Part shown: piece by piece, positions 36,202 to 44,999 of the stretch
Layout: every line of letters starts with the position of its first letter
Position numbering within the stretch: position 1 is the stretch's first letter
Assembly (NCBI RefSeq): GCF_026651875.1
Contig: NZ_CP104067.1
Coordinates: 4,950,501 to 5,014,500, forward strand
Length of the DNA stretch: 64,000 bases
Reading direction: 5' to 3'
DNA from: Alicyclobacillus fastidiosus
Lineage (GTDB): Bacteria; Bacillota; Bacilli; Alicyclobacillales; Alicyclobacillaceae
Position numbers and translations under genes: made by a program
Notes under the pieces: model-generated
Told to the model about the DNA's origin: nothing
What the model saw: only the letters and a program-made list of their open reading frames with translations
Database searches by the model: none

Positions 36202-37678
36202 GCACTTCACCTCCGAATGCGGGTAGTAAAACATCATACTGGCTCATGTCGGGTCCAGGCTCCCCTGGCGTATCCAGACCGTAGTGAGCAATCCGAGCCG
36301 CAACAACTGCTGCATTGACCTCAATGCCTTGTGTGCGTTTGCGAACAATTGCTTCCTGTATCGAAGTCACCGCAACGTCCAAGCCATATTGGTTAGACAA
36401 ATCCTTCATGAGGCGTAACGCTTGCCGTAACCCACTCCTGTCCTGCTCATCCATGTAATCACGAACCTCGTAGGACATTTGGCTACGCATCAGGCTGTTT
36501 CGCCATGCTCCTGGTTTTACAATCAATTGATCTAGCATCGTTAACCAGTCGACTGTGTCTGTCCGCTCTGTACCGAACTCCCTTTCGTGGCGAGAGATAA
36601 CGTCACCCGCTTCATCAAGTGGTTCAATGAAATGTGCGCCGATCCGGACAATAATCTCCCGGTCTGCATACAGCGGCGAGGAAGAATAAGTGTGCTTGCC
36701 ATCAAGTATGAACTTGCCATAGCCGTTGGTCTTTACATGCCCATATCGGCAAGATTCAAACGGCGCGTTTGGGAGTGCTCGCATGGCTTCCTTGTCCTTC
36801 TCAAACAACTCGCAGATAGGTACTCCTTTCTTGTAGTGCTCGCGGCTATTATCCAAATCGCATAGTTCGAATAATTCAGTGTTCCACTCATGCAATGACA
36901 CTTTGGATGGTAGGGGAACCATGTAATTTCTCCGAGCGTAACCAACCTTGTTCTCCACATTTCCTTTTTCATGACCGCTATTCGGATTGCAGAATGTAAT
37001 CTCAAATCCGAAATGGGCTTGGAATCGCTTAAACAACTGTGTAAGGCGAACTAGCTCTCCAATTCGCCTGCCGGCTGCTGTGGCATTGTCAATCACAAGT
37101 CGTGACGGAACACCCTCAATATGATAAAAGACGTCCATTAATCCTTGGCATAAGCATTCAGCAGTTTCACCGAGAAAGCACTGAACAAATCCTGCATTGC
37201 TATGCGGGAAAGATACCACCAGATACTTCGTAACGCGTCGCACGCCGTTTACAATCACATCACATTCACCAAAATCAGCCTGAGCCTCTCCAGGATGCCA
37301 CTGAAGTTCAAGATAGCCCTTCTTACTAAGGTGCTGGCGTTGACGAAATGCGGTCACGTATCGGTTCACGGTCGGGTACGAACAGTTGAACTCCGGAAAC
37401 TTTTTCACGAGTCGGTCATATACTCGCTTCCCCGTATGACGTTGCTTGTACCGATTTTTAGCATCTTGAAGAAGCCATGCATCAATGGTTGGCTTGTAGG
37501 GATCCAACTTGGATGGCTTAGACACTGGCACAGGCAGCCTTGGGGAGAAGTCCTCCTGCTTCATGTATTTCCGAACGGTCTTGGGATCTAGCCCCAATTC
37601 CTTTGCAATCTGATACGCTCCTTTCTCTTGGAGTTGCAGTTCCTTGATCCGGTGAATCTGCTCCATACTCATCGTCAT
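36188..37678 (-). CDS. istA: IS21 transposase IstA
   Basis: 496-residue DDE transposase. N-terminal helix-turn-helix (GAYQIAKELGLDPKTVRKYM), then the retroviral-type core with GEAQADFGECDV (first Asp), RLVIDNATAAG (second Asp) and GHEKGNVENKVGYARRN (Glu). ATG 37678 is preferred for the GAGGAGGAG site upstream. Appears intact. Confidence 0.94.
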   Translation of the reverse strand: MTMSMEQIHRIKELQLQEKGAYQIAKELGLDPKTVRKYMKQEDFSPRLPVPVSKPSKLDPYKPTIDAWLLQDAKNRYKQRHTGKRVYDRLVKKFPEFNCSYPTVNRYVTAFRQRQHLSKKGYLELQWHPGEAQADFGECDVIVNGVRRVTKYLVVSFPHSNAGFVQCFLGETAECLCQGLMDVFYHIEGVPSRLVIDNATAAGRRIGELVRLTQLFKRFQAHFGFEITFCNPNSGHEKGNVENKVGYARRNYMVPLPSKVSLHEWNTELFELCDLDNSREHYKKGVPICELFEKDKEAMRALPNAPFESCRYGHVKTNGYGKFILDGKHTYSSSPLYADREIIVRIGAHFIEPLDEAGDVISRHEREFGTERTDTVDWLTMLDQLIVKPGAWRNSLMRSQMSYEVRDYMDEQDRSGLRQALRLMKDLSNQYGLDVAVTSIQEAIVRKRTQGIEVNAAVVAARIAHYGLDTPGEPGPDMSQYDVLLPAFGGEVHGPQ

Positions 37679-38343
37679 CCTTTCTCCTCCTCGCATTTCT
37701 ACAAAGAGGATTGTAAGAAGCAAATGACACAATTAGGAGAGATACACCAGGGAAATTTCCAGATCAGATCAGGGATTTCCTGATGACATCAGCAAGGATT
37801 TCTTAATGATTAGATCAGGGAATTTCTGATGATCGAAACCTCCATTTTTATTTGACCATACACAGGACTACTACGATTCCTCCGTCCCGTTGCATTCACT
37901 TCAACGTAGCTGTCCATCCTGTTTGGGACGAATGTAACGGTTCCCATGTTCGCTATGCGTTGTCTCGCTGCCTTAGGTCGCCACTATACGCGGGGAAGAT
38001 TCAGGGAGTTGCACCTCTATACTGACCCTGACCACCGGAGAGTCCGGGTCGGGACACCAAGTTCAAGGGTGCCACGCTCATTCCAACCACTCGTATCATC
38101 CGACGATTTCGAGTGTTGCAGTTGACCACGCTTCAGACATGGCTTCGCTTTCGCTGACCATAGCAGTTCTTCGAGGCTAGCCCCGCATCTTGGGAGGTCG
38201 ATTCTCCCTCACGGGTACATTGTTAGATGGGCTTCACACCCTGGGCTTGCTCAAACCCAACGCATGCCATCCTAGCCTTGGCGGGATGAGGTACCCGCCA
38301 ACCGCACTGTTGCGGCTTCAATACATAGCGCCTCATGGCGCAC

Positions 38344-38438
38344 TGAACTAAACTGCCCAGAACATACTGTCGCTTAATCCCGCGTTAGCGACACAAACCA
38401 TCGTCCCATCGCCCCTTGCACAGGCGCGTTTATTCTTA
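38344..38438 (-). repeat. Dispersed intergenic repeat, copy D, carrying the intron at its edge
   Basis: TGAACTAAACTGCCCAG at 38344-38360 abuts the intron 5' end directly; CTGTCGCTTAATCCCGCG follows, and GCGCGTTTATTCTTAG overlaps the DinB stop. Gene direction: after the DinB stop, before the acetyltransferase (via the intron). Confidence 0.6.
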
Positions 38439-38957
38439 GAATGGCAGCCTCTTTCGAAGTATGCGAATTTGCCCTCGATGATTGATCTCATCTTCGAACA
38501 CGTGAAACCAAATGAAATGATTGTTTGAGGGATTACCGTCCCATTGTCGCTCGATGGTTAACCAATCATCTTGTCGTTCCTTGAACTCCGCTAGGGTTCC
38601 GTTTCGAACCGCTGTCATTTCTTCAATATAGAATTCCAATGGTTTACCTTTGACTTCTTTTCGTGCCTGTTCTCCAAGTCCATAAGCAGCTCCCCATTTA
38701 GCTACCTCGGTCTCATTTGGCTTACGTCCATCAAAAATTTCGATTTGAAACCCCAATTCTACCGCCGCAATGTGCAGCAGCAACGCCCCAATCGAGTTAC
38801 TGTTTTCATCAGGCAAATAATCCAGTTGCTCCGTACTCAAACCTTGCACTGCTGATAATGTGGTGAACCGTACGTAGTTCATCATGGAAACCAGTCGCCC
38901 AATTTGTGGAGAAAAGCCTTCAATATCTCTTATTTTGAATAGGTTCGTGTCAGACAT
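38436..38957 (-). CDS. DinB-family protein
   Basis: 173 residues, four-helix-bundle fold of the DinB/YfiT superfamily. Three metal-binding His positions are seen: LLLHIAAVELG, and FHVFEDEINHRGQIR at the C-terminus. Members are often thiol-dependent (bacillithiol) transferases, which is a family-level inference. Its stop codon lies inside the dispersed repeat and another repeat end is found 60 bases upstream of its start. Confidence 0.85.
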   Translation of the reverse strand: MSDTNLFKIRDIEGFSPQIGRLVSMMNYVRFTTLSAVQGLSTEQLDYLPDENSNSIGALLLHIAAVELGFQIEIFDGRKPNETEVAKWGAAYGLGEQARKEVKGKPLEFYIEEMTAVRNGTLAEFKERQDDWLTIERQWDGNPSNNHFIWFHVFEDEINHRGQIRILRKRLPF

Positions 38958-39018
38958 ATCTACACCTCACATGTTTGTGTATATACCTTCGGTGAATATT
39001 GTTAATTGTCATATTTAC

Positions 39019-39036
39019 TGGGCTAAACTGCCCGAG
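39019..39036 (-). repeat. Dispersed repeat, isolated end (copy C)
   Basis: TGGGCTAAACTGCCCGAG upstream of the DinB gene. The matching other end was not found, so this copy is partial or diverged. Confidence 0.5.
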
Positions 39037-39039
39037 AGT

Positions 39040-39565
39040 GACATTTCTGTGCTACCGGATGAACTGAATACGTATACAACAATCGCAGGTAAATAATTCA
39101 GAATTATCACCCCGTTAGTTAAGAACGGATAACACCATGTCCGTATTGAATGATCTCGTAGAATGTCTGATAAATCCATAGCCAATATTGTAAAGAGAAT
39201 GGTGGAGTCTTCAGGGACGATTCAACACAGTATGCTGGGCCCAGCTTGAGAGCAGGATTTGCGACGTCATCTGCAGCTGCGGGCGCAGGTGAGCGTGATA
39301 TCATCCGGATAACTTGCCATAGAAGTGTTATGACAGTAAGTCGATATATAGGGATGGAGAAATGTTTAGAGAGAACGCCGCCTCGCGATTAGGATTATAA
39401 ACATACTCGTGAACGACAATACTCAGATGCTCAGGATTCGGTCGATATTATCCACGAGAACACGCTCTATCGCTGATGAAAGGTCACCTGGTTCGCTTGG
39501 TCATTAATTGGAAATACTCGTATCGAAGGAGCGATATGTAGACGCTCATATGGGAGGAGCAGCTT
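39040..39565. other. Non-coding stretch before the FUSC-type gene
   Basis: No gene I can support. Contains only the ribosome site GGAGGAG of the following gene near its end. Confidence 0.4.
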
Positions 39566-40567
39566 GTGAACAACCACGCAAACCAAGGTATGATTATCTT
39601 TCTCGAGCAATCTGCTATCATCTGGAAGATGGCGCTCGGTTCCGCTATTGTGTGGGAGTTGGCCCGTTTGACCGGATCGAAGCATCCTTATTTGGGTCCA
39701 TTAACGTTTATCCTTTGCCTACAGGCGACGGTGGGACAGTCGCTTCGTTTCGCTCTGTATCGCTCCCTCGGTACTGTTATCGGAGTTCTCCTGATGGATT
39801 TGTTTGCGAAGTCGCTCCCAGTAACCGCGTGGTCCCTTGCGCTCGCCCTACTGGTGAGTACTGCGTTGATGAAGTTGTTTCGCGCCAATGATCTGCTCAT
39901 TCACCAAGTTGCCCTTAGTATCTTGTTCGTTTTGTACTTCGAAAATCACTCGTCAGGGTACGCATGGGACAGGGCGAAAGATACGTTAATTGGCGCAGCG
40001 GTAAGTGTCGTATTCATCCTGTTCCTATTTCCGCCGAACACCTTGAAAAAAACGCAGCAAGCCATCGATAAAGTGGTGCAAAACTTAGTCGGAACTGCCA
40101 ATCTAGTCGCCGATTTGTTGCAGAAAAACTTGCCCAACACCATCCGAAATACTGCGGGAAAGTTAAACGCACTGTTGGATGATGTAGATCAGATCACAGA
40201 GTCCCTCAAGAACGTCGAACAGGGTGCACCGTTTCTGGTTTATGTTCGTAGGGCCGACCTGGACAAATTAACGAACCGGTGTCACCGGCTTCGCGACGGG
40301 TGCATACACTTCGTCACTTTGGTGCGTACTTTCACTGATAACATGAACCAAATGGAGCGCGTGCAATGGAGCAACCGCGTGCGGAGCCTGGCTACAGAGG
40401 TCCCAGCTTATATATACGACGATTCATCTTCTGAAAGCGATGCGGTAAGCATGCCGTCCACAGCCTCAAACAGCCCAATTGTTGCATTTCAACCGGATGT
40501 ATCAGAACATGAGCTAAAAGAAATCATCAACGCGTTACGAGGATTCACAGACCGGTCGAAGGTATAA
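39566..40567 (+). CDS. Aromatic acid exporter-like (FUSC/ArAE) membrane protein
   Basis: 333 residues. The N-terminal half has five or six membrane segments (residues about 15-155) with the family pattern YLGPLTFILCLQATVGQSLR and RSLGTVIGVLLM. The C-terminal half is soluble and helical (KKTQQAIDKVVQNLVGTANL ...). Related to exporters of aromatic carboxylates such as p-hydroxybenzoate; substrate unknown. GTG start with GGAGGAG upstream. Runs against the direction of the neighbouring accessory genes. Confidence 0.8.
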   Translation: MNNHANQGMIIFLEQSAIIWKMALGSAIVWELARLTGSKHPYLGPLTFILCLQATVGQSLRFALYRSLGTVIGVLLMDLFAKSLPVTAWSLALALLVSTALMKLFRANDLLIHQVALSILFVLYFENHSSGYAWDRAKDTLIGAAVSVVFILFLFPPNTLKKTQQAIDKVVQNLVGTANLVADLLQKNLPNTIRNTAGKLNALLDDVDQITESLKNVEQGAPFLVYVRRADLDKLTNRCHRLRDGCIHFVTLVRTFTDNMNQMERVQWSNRVRSLATEVPAYIYDDSSSESDAVSMPSTASNSPIVAFQPDVSEHELKEIINALRGFTDRSKV

Positions 40568-40692
40568 TGAACTCCTAGAATCCCTTAGAGCTATGATGAA
40601 ATAGCGGACATCGTGCGAATGGCATCAATTCTTCGCGATTCCGTGTCGACGTCAAATGGTAGTGAGCTATCTCCATTGGGCACTACTCCTTC

Positions 40693-40798
40693 TTCAACAT
40701 AACTGCCCGATAGCTGAGTAACGACTTTGCTTCAAAAATGCATGTTCATACACAAGACAAGGGCGCACCGATATTCTAGATGCGCCCCGTTTGTTCAG
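40693..40798 (-). repeat. Dispersed intergenic repeat, copy B (complete)
   Basis: TTCAACATAACTGCCCGAT on the left and GCGCCCCGTTTGTTCAG on the right, about 106 bp apart; an inner stem GGGCGCACC...GATGCGCCCC adds secondary structure. Sits directly after the stop of the DUF2268 gene. Confidence 0.65.
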
Positions 40799-40819
40799 AA
40801 CGGCTGCTACGCTGTCATT

Positions 40820-41596
40820 TCACCTAATTTTATTGTAACCGCTATTCCAATAGAGTTCGCGATCGGTAACGTAATGGGCTTCCAGAACAGATACACCTTG
40901 ATTTTGCATATAGGCTCTTATAATACGACTTCCAATTTCGTAAGCCCTTTGACCAATGTAATTTACATATGCTTCACCACCAACAGCATCTAGATTAGCC
41001 TCGTTCCACCATGCATCCTCATCCGCTTCGGACAATTCGATCGGAGAGATCTGGGCTGGATACAAAATGTCACTGCATACCATTGCTAAACCTTCAAAAA
41101 CGAGATAATCCCTAACTGTGTATGGGATCTCTTCGCCATAACGATGCTCCGCGGCTTGTGGTTTTTGGGTCATACGAACACTGTGACTGTATTCGTGTGC
41201 AAAATTCCGTTGAATTATTACTGGGGCGAGATCATCAATCTTGACACTCACAAATACTTTGCCTGGAGCAATAGTGCAACCTCCACCTCTGTCGAAGGCA
41301 GGGAAAATATGGACTTCAATATCTTCGATTGGTGAAGGTAAAAGAGTGGAAACGCGTTCACAACTTTCCTCTGCAACCTTCTTCAAATCAAAGTTCATTA
41401 ATCGTTGCAATCTCCCATCTCGTGTTGACTCGGAAACAAACGGCTTGACTGCATTACGTATACTTGCTTGAACGAAAAAATTAAACGGATACGGCTGATT
41501 TTTACTAAGTTCATCACTCAATCCATCCAAAGTATTAGCAAGCGTATCATCATCAACGTGTATGAGCTCTGCGATGTAGTTAAATACCTTTATCAT
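40820..41596 (-). CDS. DUF2268 predicted zinc metalloprotease
   Basis: 258 residues. NFAHEYSHSVRM contains the HExxH zinc motif and FEGLAMVCSDIL the downstream Glu region, as in DUF2268 proteins (predicted Zn-dependent proteases related to YjaZ). No signal peptide, so cytoplasmic. Substrate unknown. Followed by a complete dispersed repeat. Confidence 0.8.
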   Translation of the reverse strand: MIKVFNYIAELIHVDDDTLANTLDGLSDELSKNQPYPFNFFVQASIRNAVKPFVSESTRDGRLQRLMNFDLKKVAEESCERVSTLLPSPIEDIEVHIFPAFDRGGGCTIAPGKVFVSVKIDDLAPVIIQRNFAHEYSHSVRMTQKPQAAEHRYGEEIPYTVRDYLVFEGLAMVCSDILYPAQISPIELSEADEDAWWNEANLDAVGGEAYVNYIGQRAYEIGSRIIRAYMQNQGVSVLEAHYVTDRELYWNSGYNKIR

Positions 41597-42271
41597 GAAA
41601 ACATCTCCGTATCCTTCACCTACACCTTATTGATATACACTAAATCGTTTAATAATTTTGTGTATTCTACTTATATCTCAACTAGAAACACTATTGCACT
41701 CTCCTGCCCCATTACTGACTGAATGGAAACACACAAGGAAATGAATGGTTATGCATTCCCTTGCGTGACCCGTACCACGTGTTCCTTCAAGTTGAAATCC
41801 AAGATAGCCCACCGATTACCCACGTTGGCGAGCTCGGCCCTTCATCATGCAGCAAGCACTCAGGAGTTTCAGGATAGCATCATACGGCAGTTGAATATTT
41901 TGATGAGATAGGTAAATTAATGAGGAATACAGCCAAAAGACCAAATGCGCATATCGCACCGATAATAACTAGATCGCGACCCTCGCTCCTTGAATCACTC
42001 AAACACTCACCTCACGGTAAAGCTTTGCATCAGGCATAGAAACAGCTTGCACGAGACATGGGACAATATACACAACAGAACTCACCACGCGCATCGAGAG
42101 AAAGCGGACCGGGGTGAGACTTTTGCATTTTAGAGACAACACAAAAACAGGCCCGCATCCCGAAGGATGACGGCCTAGTCTCGCTGCTGCAGCTTCTCCT
42201 AACTCACCCACTTGCAATCCTCTGACCACTTATCGAACAGGAAATTCCTTGCCAAATTTCAATTCAGTAAT
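41597..42271. other. Non-coding or decayed stretch
   Basis: No supported gene. A short block near 42195-42221 (AACTCACCCACTTGCAATCC) recurs at 42683-42702, next to the ligase fragment, so part of that gene end may have been duplicated. Confidence 0.35.
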
Positions 42272-42355
42272 TCAAAATACTGCTTTTGACTTAAACCCAG
42301 CGATCGCCATCAATGCTAAGATGGCACATCCGACTGCAACAATAATATCACCCAT
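42272..42355 (-). CDS. 27-residue hydrophobic peptide
   Basis: ATG 42355 with GGAGGGATGGCC upstream encodes MGDIIVAVGCAILALMAIAG followed by FKSKAVF, a single membrane segment with a short basic tail. The strong ribosome site makes translation plausible. An Arg/Gly-rich frame lies immediately upstream in the same frame but has no start codon. Function unknown; could be a toxin-like or regulatory membrane peptide. Confidence 0.4.
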   Translation of the reverse strand: MGDIIVAVGCAILALMAIAGFKSKAVF

Positions 42356-42650
42356 GGCCATCCCTCCGAAAATAATGAATCCGTGCCGCAGACCCCGCCT
42401 TCGTCTGCGGCCATGGCGACCACGCTTATCGCCCTTCCCGATGTTTCTGTTTAGATCATACGAGCCCTATATTGAGTGCAAATTGAATCTGTGTGTCGGC
42501 AATTTGGGGATTGTGTGAAGATGCATACACATTAAAAAAACACTCGTGCGCAACAACAAATGCCCCTGCATTTATGCAAGGGCAAATGAAGAGGGACATG
42601 AAAGATAATCTCACCTGTAAGCGTAGGGGTGTTTTAGAATTAGTCTTATC

Positions 42651-43073
42651 TCACAAATAACTGCAAAATCCAACCTGAATCAACTCACCCACTTGCAATC
42701 CTTCGGCTTCTTGCCGAACGCAAAACCCTTGAACGCCTATCGTCGGCACGATGACATCAGACGGAATGAGGATGTCTGTGAGTATCTTCTTGCGCTCCCG
42801 CAGCGGTAGTCCGGTGCGGTCCTGGCCGTCAAAAAGCACGTCAAAGGCCACGAAGGTCACTGGGTGTGTAGAAACTGCCTGGGCGATCCGGCGTTTGTCT
42901 GAAATCCGTCCACGGAATTGAAAATCGTCGAATATGGATCGACCGTTGCGGATACAGACACCTTCACAGTCGACCGGATTTTTGATTCGTTGTTTGAAGT
43001 AGATGAATGGGCCGACGCAATAGCCATGGAGTTTGTACAAGGTCATCGCGATGGGTACATCACGCCTGACCAA
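42651..43073 (-). pseudogene. ATP-dependent DNA ligase fragment
   Basis: The segment CEGVCIRNGRSIFDDFQFRG then AQAVSTHPVTFVAFDVLFDG and LPLRERKKIL matches the adenylation domain of ATP-dependent ligases of the LigD group (DGE..., FxxLQ, FDILxLDGRDLT, LPLxERK). The catalytic Lys motif upstream and the OB-fold domain downstream are missing. In Bacillales such ligases work with Ku in non-homologous end joining. A remnant only. Confidence 0.7.
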
Positions 43074-43263
43074 AAAGTGGCATGGGCTCTTTGCTACTTC
43101 CTAGCTCAATACCGAATAATGGACAATTTCAAGGTGCACGCTGAGAAGAGCCGAATGGACAGTCGGAGAGTGTACAAGGTGTGGGTAGCCCCTATTTCGC
43201 ATTAGCGTAGCAAAGTAAAGCAGGAACACATGTTCTGGTATTATGTGATCGGAGATGATGAAC

Positions 43264-43422
43264 ATGTGCGGACGCTTCGCTTTGACGGAAGATTGGAGCC
43301 AAATCATAGCGTATTTCGGAATTACCGAGTGTCAGTATGCCATTCCTCCTCGGTACAATATCGCCCCTTCACAGCGGATTCCTGCGGTTATCACGGGTGC
43401 CTACTGGCGTTCAAATCGATAA
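43264..43422 (+). pseudogene. SRAP (YedK/HMCES-like) peptidase, N-terminal fragment
   Basis: Starts MCGRFALTEDWSQIIAYFGI and continues RYNIAPSQRIPAVIT, then stops after WRSNR. MCGRF places the catalytic Cys at position 2, which in intact SRAP proteins cross-links to abasic sites in single-stranded DNA. Intact proteins are over 200 residues; only 52 remain. GGAG nine bases upstream of the ATG. Confidence 0.8.
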
Positions 43423-43494
43423 GATACTCTTGAACGAATCGGGACTGTTTTGGAGTCAATTTACCCATTTCAACGTCACCTCCGTTTAAAACGA

Positions 43495-43806
43495 ATGGGT
43501 ACAAACTTTGAACGCATACATGTTACAAACCAAGACAGATGGGGTGATTGGGTGGGCAAAGAAGAATACATCATTGATTTACTAGAACGTCATCATCTCG
43601 AATTAGAAAAACTGTACGACGCAATAAAAGGCGTCCAGGCACAAATGTCACTTATGAGGAAAACTATCGCGGAGTTGGAAATAGACAAGTTGCAGCAGAT
43701 GGTTTCTGAAACTGTTGGAGAGAGTATTTGGAGTCACATCAATGATCTAGAAAGCAAAGTTAACCACTTGTCAGATGTGACTGAAGCTTTGTACTACAAA
43801 ACCTAA
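43495..43806 (+). CDS. Coiled-coil hypothetical protein
   Basis: 103 residues from ATG 43495, or longer from a TTG at 43450; neither has a clear ribosome site. EEYIIDLLERHHLELEKLYD and later heptads suggest a coiled coil of about 80 residues. No family recognised. A short GC hairpin (CCCGCCGAAGCGGG) follows its stop and may terminate transcription. Confidence 0.4.
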   Translation: MGTNFERIHVTNQDRWGDWVGKEEYIIDLLERHHLELEKLYDAIKGVQAQMSLMRKTIAELEIDKLQQMVSETVGESIWSHINDLESKVNHLSDVTEALYYKT

Positions 43807-43842
43807 TACAAAATAAAAACCCGCCGAAGCGGGCTCCTTCTA

Positions 43843-44175
43843 TTATTTTCTCCTATACACCGGATTAACCAGGAAAGGCTCAATCTCATCGTCTTCATAA
43901 TAGATATCCCAGTAATCCGATATATCAATAAACTTCGCTACCTGGTCATATTGTGTTGTATTGTAATTCGCGACAGATGTGCCACACTGATAGCTGAAGA
44001 TGTGATAAAAGTACTGTGTATACGGGTCTAGGTCTATGAGATACGAACGCACTCTATGGACACTTGGATATCCATCAAAACCTCTGATTTGAACACTGGT
44101 CTCACCTAGAAACGTATCCTTTTTCGGATCGATTCCCTTAAACAAGTTTTGGATTCGTTCAACGCGCTCTGACAT
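43843..44175 (-). CDS. Hypothetical protein downstream of DUF4145 gene
   Basis: 110 residues from ATG 44175 with AGGGGTG upstream. Acidic, aromatic-rich (YTQYFYHIFSYQCGTSV, ISDYWDIYYEDDE). No domain recognised. Starts about 40 bases after the DUF4145 stop and was likely in the same operon. Confidence 0.45.
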   Translation of the reverse strand: MSERVERIQNLFKGIDPKKDTFLGETSVQIRGFDGYPSVHRVRSYLIDLDPYTQYFYHIFSYQCGTSVANYNTTQYDQVAKFIDISDYWDIYYEDDEIEPFLVNPVYRRK

Positions 44176-44213
44176 GATATCACCCCTTATATGGGTACGT
44201 GATATTCCGCGAA

Positions 44214-44974
44214 TCATGCGTTCTCCAAATAGAAAAACCCGCCGAAGCGGTTCAGAAATCGCTTGATGGTATTAACCTTTGGTGTATCCAGGCTACCGGA
44301 TTGATTGTCTATTTGTTTCCTAAACCCTTTATCAGTTATTTTATGCTGAATTACTTTTAAATTAACCGGTATGTTATATACATAGTCAAGAATAATTTGA
44401 GTGAAATCGACGATTGCCGATATTACATCATCATCAAACTCCGCATCATCTCCATGTGCAGCTGCACTACCCAACAGCTTTAGAATATCACCCATTTCAC
44501 TTAGAATAGGAGGTAATATCCTTTGATGAGACAACTGTTTTAACTTAGTGTATAGGTCTTTCCCATTTGCTCCTTGGTCTTTGCACATCATCTCTAAAGT
44601 TCGACGAAGTGACAATGCGCAGACCGCCCATCAATTCTCCTTACTCTCAAAGCGGCTTCATAAGCAGCGTGTATCTTAAGAGGGATCTTTCCTGAATTTC
44701 TCTTGATGGTCGGAAATAAGATAATCTTATCCCCTGGCGAAAATGGACTGTCCTCACTGCACCACTCTTCCTTGGTCAACGTACATTCTTTACACACAGG
44801 ACACAAGCACAAGTCCCATGTTGTCACAAAGTCGACCACATAGAGCGGATCACCAAAATCATCCATCCCAATCTTATCGGAATCTTTTATGGTATGAGTT
44901 GCAAGTTTTTTCATTAATGTTTCATTACCGCAGTGGAAACACATTAAGACAGTAGGATTCTCCCCGGTCGCCAT
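44214..44974 (-). pseudogene. DUF4145 (HEPN-like) gene with one frameshift
   Basis: The first frame (44974 to about 44600) has a zinc-binding FHCGNE and CPVCKECTL region and ends IHAAYEAALRVRRIDGRSA; the second continues LSLRRTLEMMCKDQGANGKD, then LGSAAAHGDDAEFDDD and FTQIILDYVYNIPVNL. Together they make a complete DUF4145 protein, a family often found with restriction or defence genes. A single missing base near 44605 separates the frames. May be real decay or a base-calling error. Confidence 0.75.
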
Positions 44975-44999
44975 TCCGCGCCCCCTCCCTGCTCACAAG

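Larger units (their letters stand above)
35330..37840 (-). mobile_element. IS21-family element inside the group II intron (approximate limits)
   Basis: Carries istA and istB. Both ends show repeated TTCCCTGG-type motifs spaced 21-22 bases apart: about five on the left (35338-35443) and four on the right (37744-37835), inverted with respect to each other, as expected for multiple IstA binding sites. Exact borders and the target duplication were not resolved. Confidence 0.85.
33340..38343 (-). mobile_element. Group II intron, split by an IS21 element
   Basis: On the minus strand the intron starts GTGCGCCATGAGGCGCTATG at 38343 and ends after domain VI with ...CCTATTCTAC at 33340. The 5' ribozyme part (37.85-38.34 kb), the maturase gene and domain V (33403-33436) are all present, but the IS21 element lies between the 5' ribozyme domains and the maturase. 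Intron length without the IS would be about 2.5 kb, normal for the class. The 5' exon ends ...GGGCAGTTTAGTTCA, the conserved edge of the dispersed repeat. Exact 3' end is an estimate within a few bases. Confidence 0.85.

Noticed and set aside
27503..40800. Classical integron with attC sites
   Set aside because: The repeat edges resemble core sites in position, but the inner boxes do not form the complementary L/R arms of attC, the R-box only partly fits GTTRRRY, and no integron integrase is in the window. Reported as cassette-like only.
41999..42229. 76-codon minus-strand frame
   Set aside because: Shares only a short duplicated block with the ligase fragment end and is otherwise unlike any protein.
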